DNA of 24,534 nt from an uncultured Pseudomonadota bacterium (lineage in GTDB: Bacteria > Pseudomonadota > Gammaproteobacteria > Burkholderiales > Casimicrobiaceae): assembly GCA_937958295.1 (NCBI GenBank), contig CALFEY010000453.1, positions 1-24,534 of the forward strand, given 5' to 3'. The first letter of the stretch is position 1. Each line of letters starts with the position of its first letter. This document shows, one piece after another, positions 1 through 6,877 of this stretch. The notes below the pieces were generated by a model that was given only the letters and a program-made list of their open reading frames with translations, was not told the DNA's origin and did no database searches. The translations under genes and the position numbers were made by a program.

Positions 1-446
1 GCCTGCGGGCTCGCAGCCGCGAGGGCTTCGCGCAAGGCCACCAGGGTGTCGAGGATCGTCTTGTCGCCAGGCCCCGCGCCCGAGCGCGCCGTGATCGCGC
101 TCACGCTCGCCGTGAGCGCGATCAGGAGGCCGTCGCGATCGAGGGCCGCTGTGCCATGCGCGCTTCGACCAGCGGCAACAAGTCCGGTGGCGAGCACAGC
201 CCCGAGGCTCGACCCGGTGGCACGGCGTCCGGCGCGGCCGAGCGCCTCGAGCGCGGCACCGGCATCGGCTTGCGTATCGACAGCCACGTCGTTCCACGCC
301 GCGATCACCGCGGCGACGGTCATGCCGGTATCGCCGTCGCCGAGCACGCGGTCCGCGGCGTTGAGGGCGTCGCGCAAGGTCGCGGTTTGCGTCTGCAGGC
401 GGCGTACGCCGGCCGCGATGGCGGCTGGGGTGAGGGTGCGCGTCAC
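1..446 (-). CDS. dhaL: DhaL-type ADP-binding subunit of a dihydroxyacetone-family kinase (C-terminus cut by window)
   Basis: DhaL is the nucleotide-binding half of two-component ketose/triose kinases. In ATP-dependent forms it passes the gamma-phosphate to the sugar held on DhaK. About 148 residues are visible before the window edge. From a GTG start the protein shows GDGDTG (residues 36-41), preceded by an Asp at 32. These are the acidic residues that bind Mg-nucleotide in DhaL. They are followed by a Gly/Ser loop (ATGSSLG) and GDKTILD, both DhaL hallmarks. The GTG lies inside the dhaK stop in a GTGA overlap, so the two subunits are probably translationally coupled, as expected for a 1:1 complex. 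I see no better start. The C-terminus and any later genes of the operon lie outside the window. Confidence 0.87.
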   Translation of the reverse strand, partial: MTRTLTPAAIAAGVRRLQTQTATLRDALNAADRVLGDGDTGMTVAAVIAAWNDVAVDTQADAGAALEALGRAGRRATGSSLGAVLATGLVAAGRSAHGTAALDRDGLLIALTASVSAITARSGAGPGDKTILDTLVALREALAAASPQ

Positions 447-1435
447 CGCGGCCAGAACGGACAGGTGGTGGGGACCGCGAGCCAGTGCTCGATCTCCGAA
501 TCCAGGTCGACTAGCGAAAGCGAGCACCCTGCCATCTCCATCGACGTGGCGTAGTGGCCGACGTAGCGGGCGGCGATGGTGACGCCCGCCTCGACCAGCC
601 GCCGCTGCGTCGCGCGATGAACGATCAGCAACTCCTCCAGCGGCGTGGCGCCGAGGCTGTTGACGAGCAGCGCGACGCGCCCACCCTGCGCTGGACGGTC
701 GGCAAGCAGGCGCTCGACCATCGCCGCGGCCACATCATCCGCGGTCGGTAGCGCGCTGCGCTCGATCCCGGGCTCGCCGTGGATGCCCATGCCGAGCTCG
801 ATGCCGTCCACCGGCACCGTGAACCCCGGCGCCGCCGCGCCCGGAATGAGGCAGGGCGACAGCGCCACGCCGATCGAGCGCGTCGCCTGCGCGGTGCGTC
901 TCGCGATCGCGGCAACGGCGTCGAGCGGAGCCCCGGACGCGGCCGCGGCACCGGCCGTTTTGAACGCGAAGACCATCCCGGCCACGCCGCGACGCCGCTC
1001 GCGCTCGGCGGACACTGCGCTTGCCACGTCGTCGGCCACGATAACCGTGGCGGTCCTGCCGCCATCGTCTTCGAACTCCTCGCTGGCCTGCGCAAAGCTC
1101 ATGCGATCGCCGCCGTAGTTACCGAGGATGCACACGACGCCGACGCCGCCGTCCGCGGCGCGGATGGCTTCCCCACACACATCCACCGGCGGCCCGGCGA
1201 ACACCGCGCCCACCGCGCACGCGTCGAGCATCCCCTCGCCGACGTAGCCCGCGAACACCGGCAGGTGCCCGAACCCGCCGCCGCTGACCACGCCGACCTT
1301 GCCGCGGGCGGGTCCGCTCGCCCGGGCCACGACGCGGCCGGTCGCGCCCTCGCGGCGGTAGCCGGGGAAGGCGAGGCACAGACCCTCGAGTGCCTCGTCC
1401 ACGTAGTGCTGCGGATCGTTGATGAGCTTCTTCAT
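443..1435 (-). CDS. dhaK: DhaK-type substrate-binding subunit of dihydroxyacetone/erythrulose/apulose-like kinase
   Basis: A DAK1-domain protein of 330 aa, a normal DhaK length. It phosphorylates a ketose (dihydroxyacetone or a C4/C5 relative) together with DhaL. Visible motifs are GGGFGHLP (residues 52-59, His57), GNYGGDRM (105-112, Asp110) and ELGMGIHGEPG (213-223). His219 is the expected residue forming the hemiaminal with the substrate carbonyl, and His57 and Asp110 match the catalytic pair of DhaK. The classical dihydroxyacetone enzymes read SGHEP where this one reads FGHLP, a pattern I associate with DAK paralogues for larger ketoses, so the substrate may not be dihydroxyacetone. The ATG at 1435 is chosen because homology begins there; a longer reading frame upstream only overlaps aldA. 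The gene follows the aldA stop after 13 nt. Confidence 0.88.
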   Translation of the reverse strand: MKKLINDPQHYVDEALEGLCLAFPGYRREGATGRVVARASGPARGKVGVVSGGGFGHLPVFAGYVGEGMLDACAVGAVFAGPPVDVCGEAIRAADGGVGVVCILGNYGGDRMSFAQASEEFEDDGGRTATVIVADDVASAVSAERERRRGVAGMVFAFKTAGAAAASGAPLDAVAAIARRTAQATRSIGVALSPCLIPGAAAPGFTVPVDGIELGMGIHGEPGIERSALPTADDVAAAMVERLLADRPAQGGRVALLVNSLGATPLEELLIVHRATQRRLVEAGVTIAARYVGHYATSMEMAGCSLSLVDLDSEIEHWLAVPTTCPFWPR

Positions 1436-1448
1436 CGTGGCTGCTTCG

Positions 1449-2882
1449 TCAGGGGGCTGTTTGCAGATACACGACGTGCGACTGCGTGTACTCGTACAGG
1501 CCGTGCTTGCCATCGGCGCCGCCGATGCCCGAGCGGCGCTGGCCGGCGTGGAATCCTTGCATGGCCTCGAAGTTCTCGCGATTGATGTAGGTCTCGCCGA
1601 AGCGCAGCTCGTTGCAGGCCCGCATCGCGGCACCGAGGTCGCGTGTGTAGATCGACGAGGTCAGGCCGTAGATCGAGTCGTTGGCTTTGGCGATGGCCTC
1701 GTCCACGCTGTCCACCACATGCACCGGCGCCACGGGACCGAAGATCTCCCGTTGCATGATGTCCATGTCCTGCCGCGTGTCGGTCACCACCGTAGGCTCG
1801 AAGTAGTAGCCGCCGCCCTCTTCCACCAGCTTGCCGCCGGTCAGCACGCGCGCTCCCTGCTCCACCGCCATCCGCACGGCAGCGTCGACCTTGCGCGCCT
1901 GCGCCGCATTCACGAGCGGTCCCATGCCCACCTCGCGCTCGCCCAGCGGATCGCCCCACGAGGTGGCGCGCATCACCGGCACGAAGCGTTCGAGGAAGGC
2001 GGCCGCCACGTCGCGATGAACGTAGATGCGCTCGGCGCAATTGCAAACCTGGCCGCTGTTGATCACGCGCGAATCGCGGATGGCGCGCACGGCGAGATCG
2101 AGGTCGGCATCCGGCAGCACGATCGCAGGCGCCTTGCCGCCGAGCTCGAGATTCACCTTGGTGATGTTTCGCGCCGCGGCCGCCATGATCTTCGACCCCG
2201 TCTCCACGCTGCCGGTGAAGCTCACCATGCCGAGGCGCGGATCGGCGGCGAGCGCCTGGCCTGTCGTGGCCCCGCGACCATGGACCAGGTTGAACACCCC
2301 CGGGGGCAGATCGGTTTGCGCCAACAACTCGACGAACTTCGCCGCGTTGTTGGGCGTCTCCTCGCTGGCCTTGATGACGATGGTGTTGCCCGTCACGAGT
2401 GCCGGCGCCATCTTGCGCGCGATGAGGAAGAACGGGAAGTTCCAGGGGAGGATGCCACCGATCACGCCGAGCGGCTGGCGGAACAGGAAGATGTTTTCGC
2501 CGGGGCGGTCGCTCGTGATGATCTCGCCCTCGATCCGCCGCGCCCACTCCGCCATGTAGTCGATGAAATCGGCGGTGAAGGCCGCCTCGATGCGCGCGAG
2601 CGACAGGAGCTTGCCCTGCTCTTCGGTGATGATGCGGGCGATCTCCTCCGTGTGCTCCCGCAGCTTGGCCGCGATGCGCCGCAGGTGCCCCGCGCGCTCG
2701 ATCGCCGGCAGCCGCGCCCACGCCGGCTGCGCCCGCTGCGCCGCGGCGACCGCCTCGCCGACGATCGCCGGGGGCGTATCGGGGATCTCGCCGATCACGG
2801 TACCCCGCGCCGGGTTCAGCACGGGGATGCGGTCCGCCCCCGCGGGGACGACGAAGCGGCCGTCGATGAAGTTCGGATGCAT
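1449..2882 (-). CDS. aldA: AldA-type NAD-dependent lactaldehyde/glycolaldehyde dehydrogenase
   Basis: A 477-aa aldehyde dehydrogenase that resembles E. coli AldA along its length. Recognisable blocks include AFTADFIDYMAEWARR (101-116), SDRPGEN (124-130), GILPWNFPFFLIARKMAP (143-160), INSGQVCNCAERIYV and FGETYINRENFEAMQGFHAG. The catalytic Cys280 and general base Glu246 (LELGGK) sit where AldA has Cys285 and Glu251, the offset coming from a shorter N-terminus. AldA oxidises L-lactaldehyde to lactate and glycolaldehyde to glycolate in the cytoplasm. Beside a DAK kinase this suggests oxidation of the C2 or C3 aldehyde left after aldol cleavage of a phosphorylated sugar. It starts 4 nt after the Bug receptor stop, so the two are co-transcribed. 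The family call is strong; the physiological substrate is inferred. Confidence 0.9.
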   Translation of the reverse strand: MHPNFIDGRFVVPAGADRIPVLNPARGTVIGEIPDTPPAIVGEAVAAAQRAQPAWARLPAIERAGHLRRIAAKLREHTEEIARIITEEQGKLLSLARIEAAFTADFIDYMAEWARRIEGEIITSDRPGENIFLFRQPLGVIGGILPWNFPFFLIARKMAPALVTGNTIVIKASEETPNNAAKFVELLAQTDLPPGVFNLVHGRGATTGQALAADPRLGMVSFTGSVETGSKIMAAAARNITKVNLELGGKAPAIVLPDADLDLAVRAIRDSRVINSGQVCNCAERIYVHRDVAAAFLERFVPVMRATSWGDPLGEREVGMGPLVNAAQARKVDAAVRMAVEQGARVLTGGKLVEEGGGYYFEPTVVTDTRQDMDIMQREIFGPVAPVHVVDSVDEAIAKANDSIYGLTSSIYTRDLGAAMRACNELRFGETYINRENFEAMQGFHAGQRRSGIGGADGKHGLYEYTQSHVVYLQTAP

Positions 2883-2886
2883 GGCG

Positions 2887-3855
2887 CTACTCCAGCTTGA
2901 TGTTGGCCTTCTTGGCGATCACGGTCATGCGCTCGAGCTCGTTCATGAGGAAGGCATTGGTCTGGTCGATGCTCATGTTCTCGTATTCGAGGCCGTACTT
3001 CTGGTTGAAGGCGGCGTGCTCGGGACGGTTCAGCACCTCCACCACGGCCTTGGTCACCTTCTCCATGGCCGCGCGCGGCATCGATGACGGCGCTACGAGC
3101 GTGTACCACTCGATGAGGCTGAAATCCTTGATCCCCGAGGCCTCGGCCATCGTGGGCAGCTCCGGCGCGAGGCTGAAGCGCGTGGGCGTGGACACCGCGA
3201 GGGGACGCACTTTGCCGGAGTCCCAGTGCTGCTTGCCCGAGCCGTAGGTCATGAACATCACCGGCACGCGTCCGGACAACACGTCGGTATAGGCCGGAGC
3301 CACGCCCTTGTACGGCACGTGGATGATGTCGATATTCGCGCCGAGCTTCAGGCTCTCGGTGGCGAAGTGCTGCCCGGTGGCATTGCCGCTGGTGGCGAAG
3401 GCCAGCTGCCCGGGATGCGCCTTGGCGTAGGCAATGAGCTCGGACACCGACTTGATGGGCAGCGACGTGTGCACGGTGAGCACGCTCGCCGTGCGCCCGA
3501 AGAGCACGAGGCCGGTCAAGTCCTTGCGGGCGTCATAGGGAAGCGTGGCACCGGTGGCGGGCACGATCAGGTTCTGCAACGTCATGATCCCGAGCGTGTG
3601 ATTGTCGGTGGCCTTCGCGATCGCTTCCATCGCGATGATGCCGGCCCCGCCAGGCTTGTTCTCCACGATGATGGGCTGGCCGAGCGACTCCTTCAGCACC
3701 GATTGCAGATACCGCGGGATGGCATCGGCCACGCCGCCCGGCGGAAAGCCGACGATGATCTTGATGGGCTGCGTGGGCCATGCCTGAGCATGGGCAGCCG
3801 GCGCGAGCGCCGCGGACGCCGCGGCGAGCAGCGCGATGGAAAATCGCTTGAGCAT
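2887..3855 (-). CDS. Bug/TctC-family periplasmic solute receptor, first gene of the dha/ald operon
   Basis: A 322-aa tripartite tricarboxylate transporter receptor. A signal peptide with KR in the n-region and cleavage near AHA-QA (about residue 23) is followed by the family opening WPTQPIKIIVGFPPGG. Further family blocks are LGQPIIVENKPGGAG, LPYD near the first third, and VPYKGVAPAYTDVLSGRVPVMF. Bug proteins bind carboxylates and other small organic molecules in the periplasm, either delivering them to TctAB or acting as sensors. No TctA or TctB is encoded in the window. The ATG is preceded by a good ribosome site (GAGGAGG about 5 nt upstream). As first gene of the operon it probably detects or imports the substrate that AldA and DhaKL process. 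Ligand unknown. Confidence 0.9.
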   Translation of the reverse strand: MLKRFSIALLAAASAALAPAAHAQAWPTQPIKIIVGFPPGGVADAIPRYLQSVLKESLGQPIIVENKPGGAGIIAMEAIAKATDNHTLGIMTLQNLIVPATGATLPYDARKDLTGLVLFGRTASVLTVHTSLPIKSVSELIAYAKAHPGQLAFATSGNATGQHFATESLKLGANIDIIHVPYKGVAPAYTDVLSGRVPVMFMTYGSGKQHWDSGKVRPLAVSTPTRFSLAPELPTMAEASGIKDFSLIEWYTLVAPSSMPRAAMEKVTKAVVEVLNRPEHAAFNQKYGLEYENMSIDQTNAFLMNELERMTVIAKKANIKLE

Positions 3856-3910
3856 GTACTCCTCCTCGAGGCCCTCTCATCGGGGCGTGGCTGCGCCTGC
3901 CGTCGCACGA

Positions 3911-3934
3911 CGCGCATCTGGCAAACGATGCGCG
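3911..3934. repeat. Perfect inverted repeat in the leader of the Bug-aldA-dhaKL operon
   Basis: CGCGCATC (3911-3918) and GATGCGCG (3927-3934) are perfect 8-bp arms around an 8-bp spacer. It lies about 56 bp upstream of the Bug start codon on the minus strand. It could be an operator or an mRNA leader hairpin. There is no T-tract, so an intrinsic terminator is unlikely. Confidence 0.45.
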
Positions 3935-3962
3935 GGCATGCGAAGCCGGTTGGCGCGTGGGA

Positions 3963-3972
3963 CTGCATGCAG
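3963..3972. repeat. Perfect 10-bp palindrome CTGCATGCAG
   Basis: A self-complementary decamer immediately beside the large dyad at 3974-4026. Its core GCATGC also occurs at 3936-3941 and 4079-4084, giving three copies within 150 bp of this non-coding spacer. It may be a protein-binding site or chance. Confidence 0.3.
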
Positions 3973-3973
3973 A

Positions 3974-4026
3974 CTATCAGCGTGGCAGCACAAACAAAAG
4001 TTCATTTTTGTGACTGCTATTGATAG
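3974..4026. promoter_or_regulatory. Large nested dyad, candidate operator between the divergent dha/ald operon and the Gfo/Idh gene
   Basis: Three pairs of arms share almost one centre (about 4000.5): CTATCA (3974-3979) with TGATAG (4021-4026), GCAG (3985-3988) with CTGC (4014-4017, offset by one base), and CACAAA (3989-3994) with TTTGTG (4007-4012). The central part is strikingly AT-rich against the surrounding GC-rich DNA. TTGATA at 4020-4025 resembles a -35 box for the plus-strand gene, but I see no convincing -10 at the right distance. No regulator gene lies next to it unless the Gal80-like protein itself is one. Confidence 0.5.
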
Positions 4027-4099
4027 GTTTTTGCGATCCACTTTCGAAGCTCCGCGGTGTTATCCTCGCGCCCCATCGGCATGCAAAGAAGGGGCGAAC

Positions 4100-5200
4100 A
4101 TGGACAAGTTGCGCATAGGGATCGTGGGGGCGGACGCGCAGGGCCAAGGATGGGCGCCGCTCGCGCACTTCCCGGCGCTGCGCGCCATGCCGGAGTTCGA
4201 CATCGCCGCGTTGTGCACCACGCGCGAGGAGACGGCGCGCGCCGCGGCTGCCCGCTACGGCGTGGCGCAGGCTTTTCACGACTATCGCGACCTCGTCACG
4301 CGATCCGACATCGACATCGTCGCCGTGGTGGTGCGCGCGCCCAACCACGACGAGGTGGTGCGAGCCGCGCTCGCGGCGCGCAAGCACGTCTACTGCGAGT
4401 GGCCCCTCGGCGCCGATACCGCGCAAGCCGAGGCGATGGCCGCCGCGGCGCGGGTCGCGGGCGTGCGCACCGCCGTGGGGCTGCAGGCGCGCTGCGATCC
4501 CACGCTGCGCTACGTGCGCGACCTGGTGCGCGATGGCTACGTCGGCGAGCCCCTGGCGGTGACGCTCGCAATGCTCACGGCCAATGCCCCCGAGCGCCCA
4601 CGGTCGAAGCAGTGGGAAACGCGGCGTGCCGGCGGCGTTTCCGCCCTGACCGTGCGCGGCATCCACTCGCTCGATGCGCTGTGCCTTTGCGTGGACGAGA
4701 TCGCCGACGTCTCGGCGCGAGTCGCCACGCAGGTGCGGCAATGGCGCGTGAGCGGCACCGACGAGACGATGGCCGTCGAGGTGCCGGACAACGTCATCGT
4801 GGCCGGTACGCTGCGCAATGGTGCCGTCCTCTCGGCGCACGTCGCCACGCTGCCGTCCACCACGCCGGGTTTCCGTCTGGAGATCCACGGCAGCAAGGGT
4901 GCGCTCGTCGTGGCCACGCCCGGCGCCCCTCAGCGCGACGAGAACCGGCTGCACGGCGCGCAGGGCCGCGCGCCGCTCGCCCCGCTGGACGTTCCCGCAT
5001 CCTATCGCGACGACATTCCCGCCGACGTGCCTTCCGGACCGCCGAACAACGTCGCGCGACTGTATCGGCGCCTCGCGACGGCGATCCGCACCGGCGGCAC
5101 GGTGGAGCCCGACTTCGACCACGCCGTGCACCGACATCGTCTGATCGATGCCATCACGCGCGCGTCGGACGAGCGACGCGCGGTGGACATCGAGGGCTGA
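4100..5200 (+). CDS. Gal80-like Gfo/Idh/MocA-family protein lacking the usual catalytic lysine
   Basis: A 366-aa cytoplasmic protein of the Gfo/Idh/MocA family. The N-terminal Rossmann fold opens with LRIGIVGADAQGQGWAPLAHFPAL. The GWA-HFPAL pattern and the later GGVSALTVRGIHSLDAL resemble Gal80-type members. At the family EKP motif it reads CEWPLG (99-104), so the catalytic Lys is Trp101. It may therefore bind NAD(P) without being an ordinary dehydrogenase, or may use another acid-base group. The ATG at 4100 is chosen because GAAGGGG (4088-4094) lies 5 nt upstream and the Rossmann strand starts there. It is divergent from the Bug-aldA-dhaKL operon, so it could act on the same sugar or sense its metabolites. 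It ends 16 bp before the convergent M23 gene. A role as enzyme or regulator is undecided. Confidence 0.82.
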   Translation: MDKLRIGIVGADAQGQGWAPLAHFPALRAMPEFDIAALCTTREETARAAAARYGVAQAFHDYRDLVTRSDIDIVAVVVRAPNHDEVVRAALAARKHVYCEWPLGADTAQAEAMAAAARVAGVRTAVGLQARCDPTLRYVRDLVRDGYVGEPLAVTLAMLTANAPERPRSKQWETRRAGGVSALTVRGIHSLDALCLCVDEIADVSARVATQVRQWRVSGTDETMAVEVPDNVIVAGTLRNGAVLSAHVATLPSTTPGFRLEIHGSKGALVVATPGAPQRDENRLHGAQGRAPLAPLDVPASYRDDIPADVPSGPPNNVARLYRRLATAIRTGGTVEPDFDHAVHRHRLIDAITRASDERRAVDIEG

Positions 5201-5216
5201 GGCGGCCGGCGCGACC

Positions 5217-6065
5217 TCAAGGCGGGAGAAACAGCGCCGGATCGACCATCGTGCGGTTGAGCGTCACGCCCCAGTGCAGGTGGGGTCCGGTCACGCGACC
5301 CGTTGCGCCGACCTTGCCCAGCGGCGCACCGGTGCCCACCGCATCGCCGGGCTTCACGTCGATGGCCGACAGGTGGCAATACATCGTCACGAGCCCCTGC
5401 CCGTGGTCCACGATCACGGTGCCGCCGTTGAAGTAGTAGTCGCCCGTTGCCACGACGGTGCCCGCAGCGGGCGCGAGGATCGGCGTGCCGGTGGGCGCCG
5501 CGATGTCCATACCCGTGTGCGGCGCGCGCGGCTGTCCGTTGAAGACGCGCCGCAACCCATAGGAGCTCGACCGTGGTCCCGGCACGGGCTGCTGCAGAAC
5601 GAGCGTGACGGGCGCCGCGTCGCTGAACGTGGCGAGCGCCGCCTGGAGCAGCGGCCGCTCGCGATTCACGCGCTCGAGATCGGCGGGCGCGATGTCCACC
5701 ATGCCCGGGGCCACCCGCAGCTTCTGCTCGACGTACTGCTTGGGCTTGACCGCGAGCTCGATCGTCTCGCGCGCTCCGCCTGGGCGCTCCACGGCCACCT
5801 TGACCTTGCCCGGCTTGGTGGCGAGCGGCAGGCCGACGACGGCCACCCAGCGCGGGCCGTCGCGCACGACCATCACGGGGGCGTCGTTGAAGGTGACGCG
5901 CGGCGGCGCGCCCGCGGCAGTTCCCACTGGAACGATGACGACCCCTCCAGGTATGGCACTTTGCCGCGGGAGGTCGAGGGCCGTGGCCTCGCCGAAGAGG
6001 CATGCCGCCACGAGCAAGATCTGCCTCGTCGCGCGAAGCGCCCTCCACTTCCTAGCCCGACCCAT
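5217..6065 (-). CDS. M23 (LytM/NlpD-type) murein peptidase, secreted
   Basis: A 282-aa predicted zinc endopeptidase that cleaves peptidoglycan cross-bridges in the periplasm. A basic n-region (RARKWRALRATRQ) and hydrophobic stretch ILLVAACLFG form the signal peptide. An all-beta N-terminal region (about 35-160) precedes the M23 core. Zinc ligands and catalytic residues are HTGMD (His183, Asp187), His231 in YCHLS, and GPHLHW (His262, His264), so the site looks intact. The ATG at 6065 is preferred because the signal peptide follows directly; an in-frame GTG at 6104 would give a poorer, longer signal. It lies 46 bp after the ABC ATPase gene. A TATAGT box (6103-6108, minus) and a small hairpin there suggest separate or attenuated expression. 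A transport role is unlikely, so its place in this operon may be incidental. Confidence 0.88.
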   Translation of the reverse strand: MGRARKWRALRATRQILLVAACLFGEATALDLPRQSAIPGGVVIVPVGTAAGAPPRVTFNDAPVMVVRDGPRWVAVVGLPLATKPGKVKVAVERPGGARETIELAVKPKQYVEQKLRVAPGMVDIAPADLERVNRERPLLQAALATFSDAAPVTLVLQQPVPGPRSSSYGLRRVFNGQPRAPHTGMDIAAPTGTPILAPAAGTVVATGDYYFNGGTVIVDHGQGLVTMYCHLSAIDVKPGDAVGTGAPLGKVGATGRVTGPHLHWGVTLNRTMVDPALFLPP

Positions 6066-6083
6066 GCCCTGCACCGCACGCTC

Positions 6084-6099
6084 CACCGTGGCAACGGTG
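6084..6099 (-). repeat. Small hairpin between ABC ATPase and M23 genes
   Basis: CACCGT (6084-6089) and ACGGTG (6094-6099) are perfect 6-bp arms with a 4-nt loop. It lies between the TATAGT box and the M23 start on the minus strand. It is too weak and lacks the T-run expected of a terminator. Confidence 0.3.
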
Positions 6100-6111
6100 T
6101 TCACTATACGG

Positions 6112-6873
6112 TCAAAGGAGGCGGGCGAGGAACTCGCGGGTGCGTGCTTCGCGGGGTGCCTGCAGGACCTGTGCCGGCGGACCCCGTTCGGCCACCACGC
6201 CGCCGTCCATGAAGACGACCTCGTCGGCCACCTCGCGCGCGAAGCCGATCTCATGGGTGACCACGACCATCGTCATGCCGTCGCCGGCGAGCGCGCGCAT
6301 CACGTCGAGGACCTCGCCCACGAGCTCGGGGTCGAGCGCGGACGTGGCCTCGTCGAAGAGCATGACCCGCGGCTCCATGGCAAGCGCCCGCGCGATGGCC
6401 ACCCGCTGCTGCTCGCCGCCCGACAGGCGATAGGGGTAGCGGTCTTTCTTGCCCGCGAGGCCCACGCGCTCGAGCAGCGTGAGGGCCTTGCGCTCGGCCT
6501 CCGCCATCGGCGTTCGCCGCGCGAGCCTCGGCGCCAGCGTCACGTTATCCAGCACCGTCATGTTCTGGAAGAGATTGAAGCGCTGGAACACCATCCCGAT
6601 GGCCGCGCGCGAGGCGCACAGGTCGCGCTCGCGCACTTCGTGCAGTCGGTCGCCTACCTGCCGGTAGCCCATGTACTCGCCGTTGACGAGGATGTAGCCC
6701 GCATCCGGGCGCTCGAGATGGTTGATGCACCGTAGGAGCGTGGACTTGCCAGAGCCTGAGGGTCCGATCACGCACACGACCTTGCCCGCGGCGACATCGA
6801 GGTCGATGCCCTTCAGCACATCGATGCCGCCGAAGCGCTTGTGCAGGCCACGCACTTCGATCATCGCCTTCAT
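6112..6873 (-). CDS. Polar amino-acid-type ABC importer, ATP-binding subunit (HisP/GlnQ family)
   Basis: A 253-aa ATPase that energises uptake through the neighbouring permease at the inner face of the membrane. All nucleotide-binding motifs are intact: Walker A GPSGSGKST (37-45), Q-loop FQRFN (97-101), signature LSGGEQQ (150-156), Walker B VMLFDE (170-175) and H-loop His207 in VVTHE. Length and the opening IEVRGLHKRFGG match the GlnQ/HisP group. The ATG at 6873 is 4 nt after the permease stop with GGAG just upstream; ATG at codon 4 is a possible alternative. It is third in the order binding protein, permease, ATPase. The ligand cannot be read from the ATPase. Confidence 0.92.
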   Translation of the reverse strand: MKAMIEVRGLHKRFGGIDVLKGIDLDVAAGKVVCVIGPSGSGKSTLLRCINHLERPDAGYILVNGEYMGYRQVGDRLHEVRERDLCASRAAIGMVFQRFNLFQNMTVLDNVTLAPRLARRTPMAEAERKALTLLERVGLAGKKDRYPYRLSGGEQQRVAIARALAMEPRVMLFDEATSALDPELVGEVLDVMRALAGDGMTMVVVTHEIGFAREVADEVVFMDGGVVAERGPPAQVLQAPREARTREFLARLL

Positions 6874-6877
6874 CGGG

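Noticed and set aside
46..582. Long plus-strand reading frame opposite dhaL/dhaK
   Set aside because: Low-complexity Arg/Ala/Pro composition typical of antisense frames in GC-rich DNA; the minus strand here encodes clear DhaL and DhaK motifs.
1419..2900. 493-codon plus-strand frame opposite aldA
   Set aside because: His/Arg/Glu-rich shadow with no domain; aldA on the other strand is recognisable from end to end.
3820..3940. Short upstream frames on the minus strand before the first Bug gene
   Set aside because: Several small ATG frames exist, but none has a ribosome site or a coupled stop, and such frames are frequent by chance here.
5201..5216. Possible terminator between convergent Gfo/Idh and M23 genes
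   Set aside because: Only 16 bp, GC-rich, no stem plus T-run. The other convergent gaps (10847-10860, 19311-19323) likewise show none.
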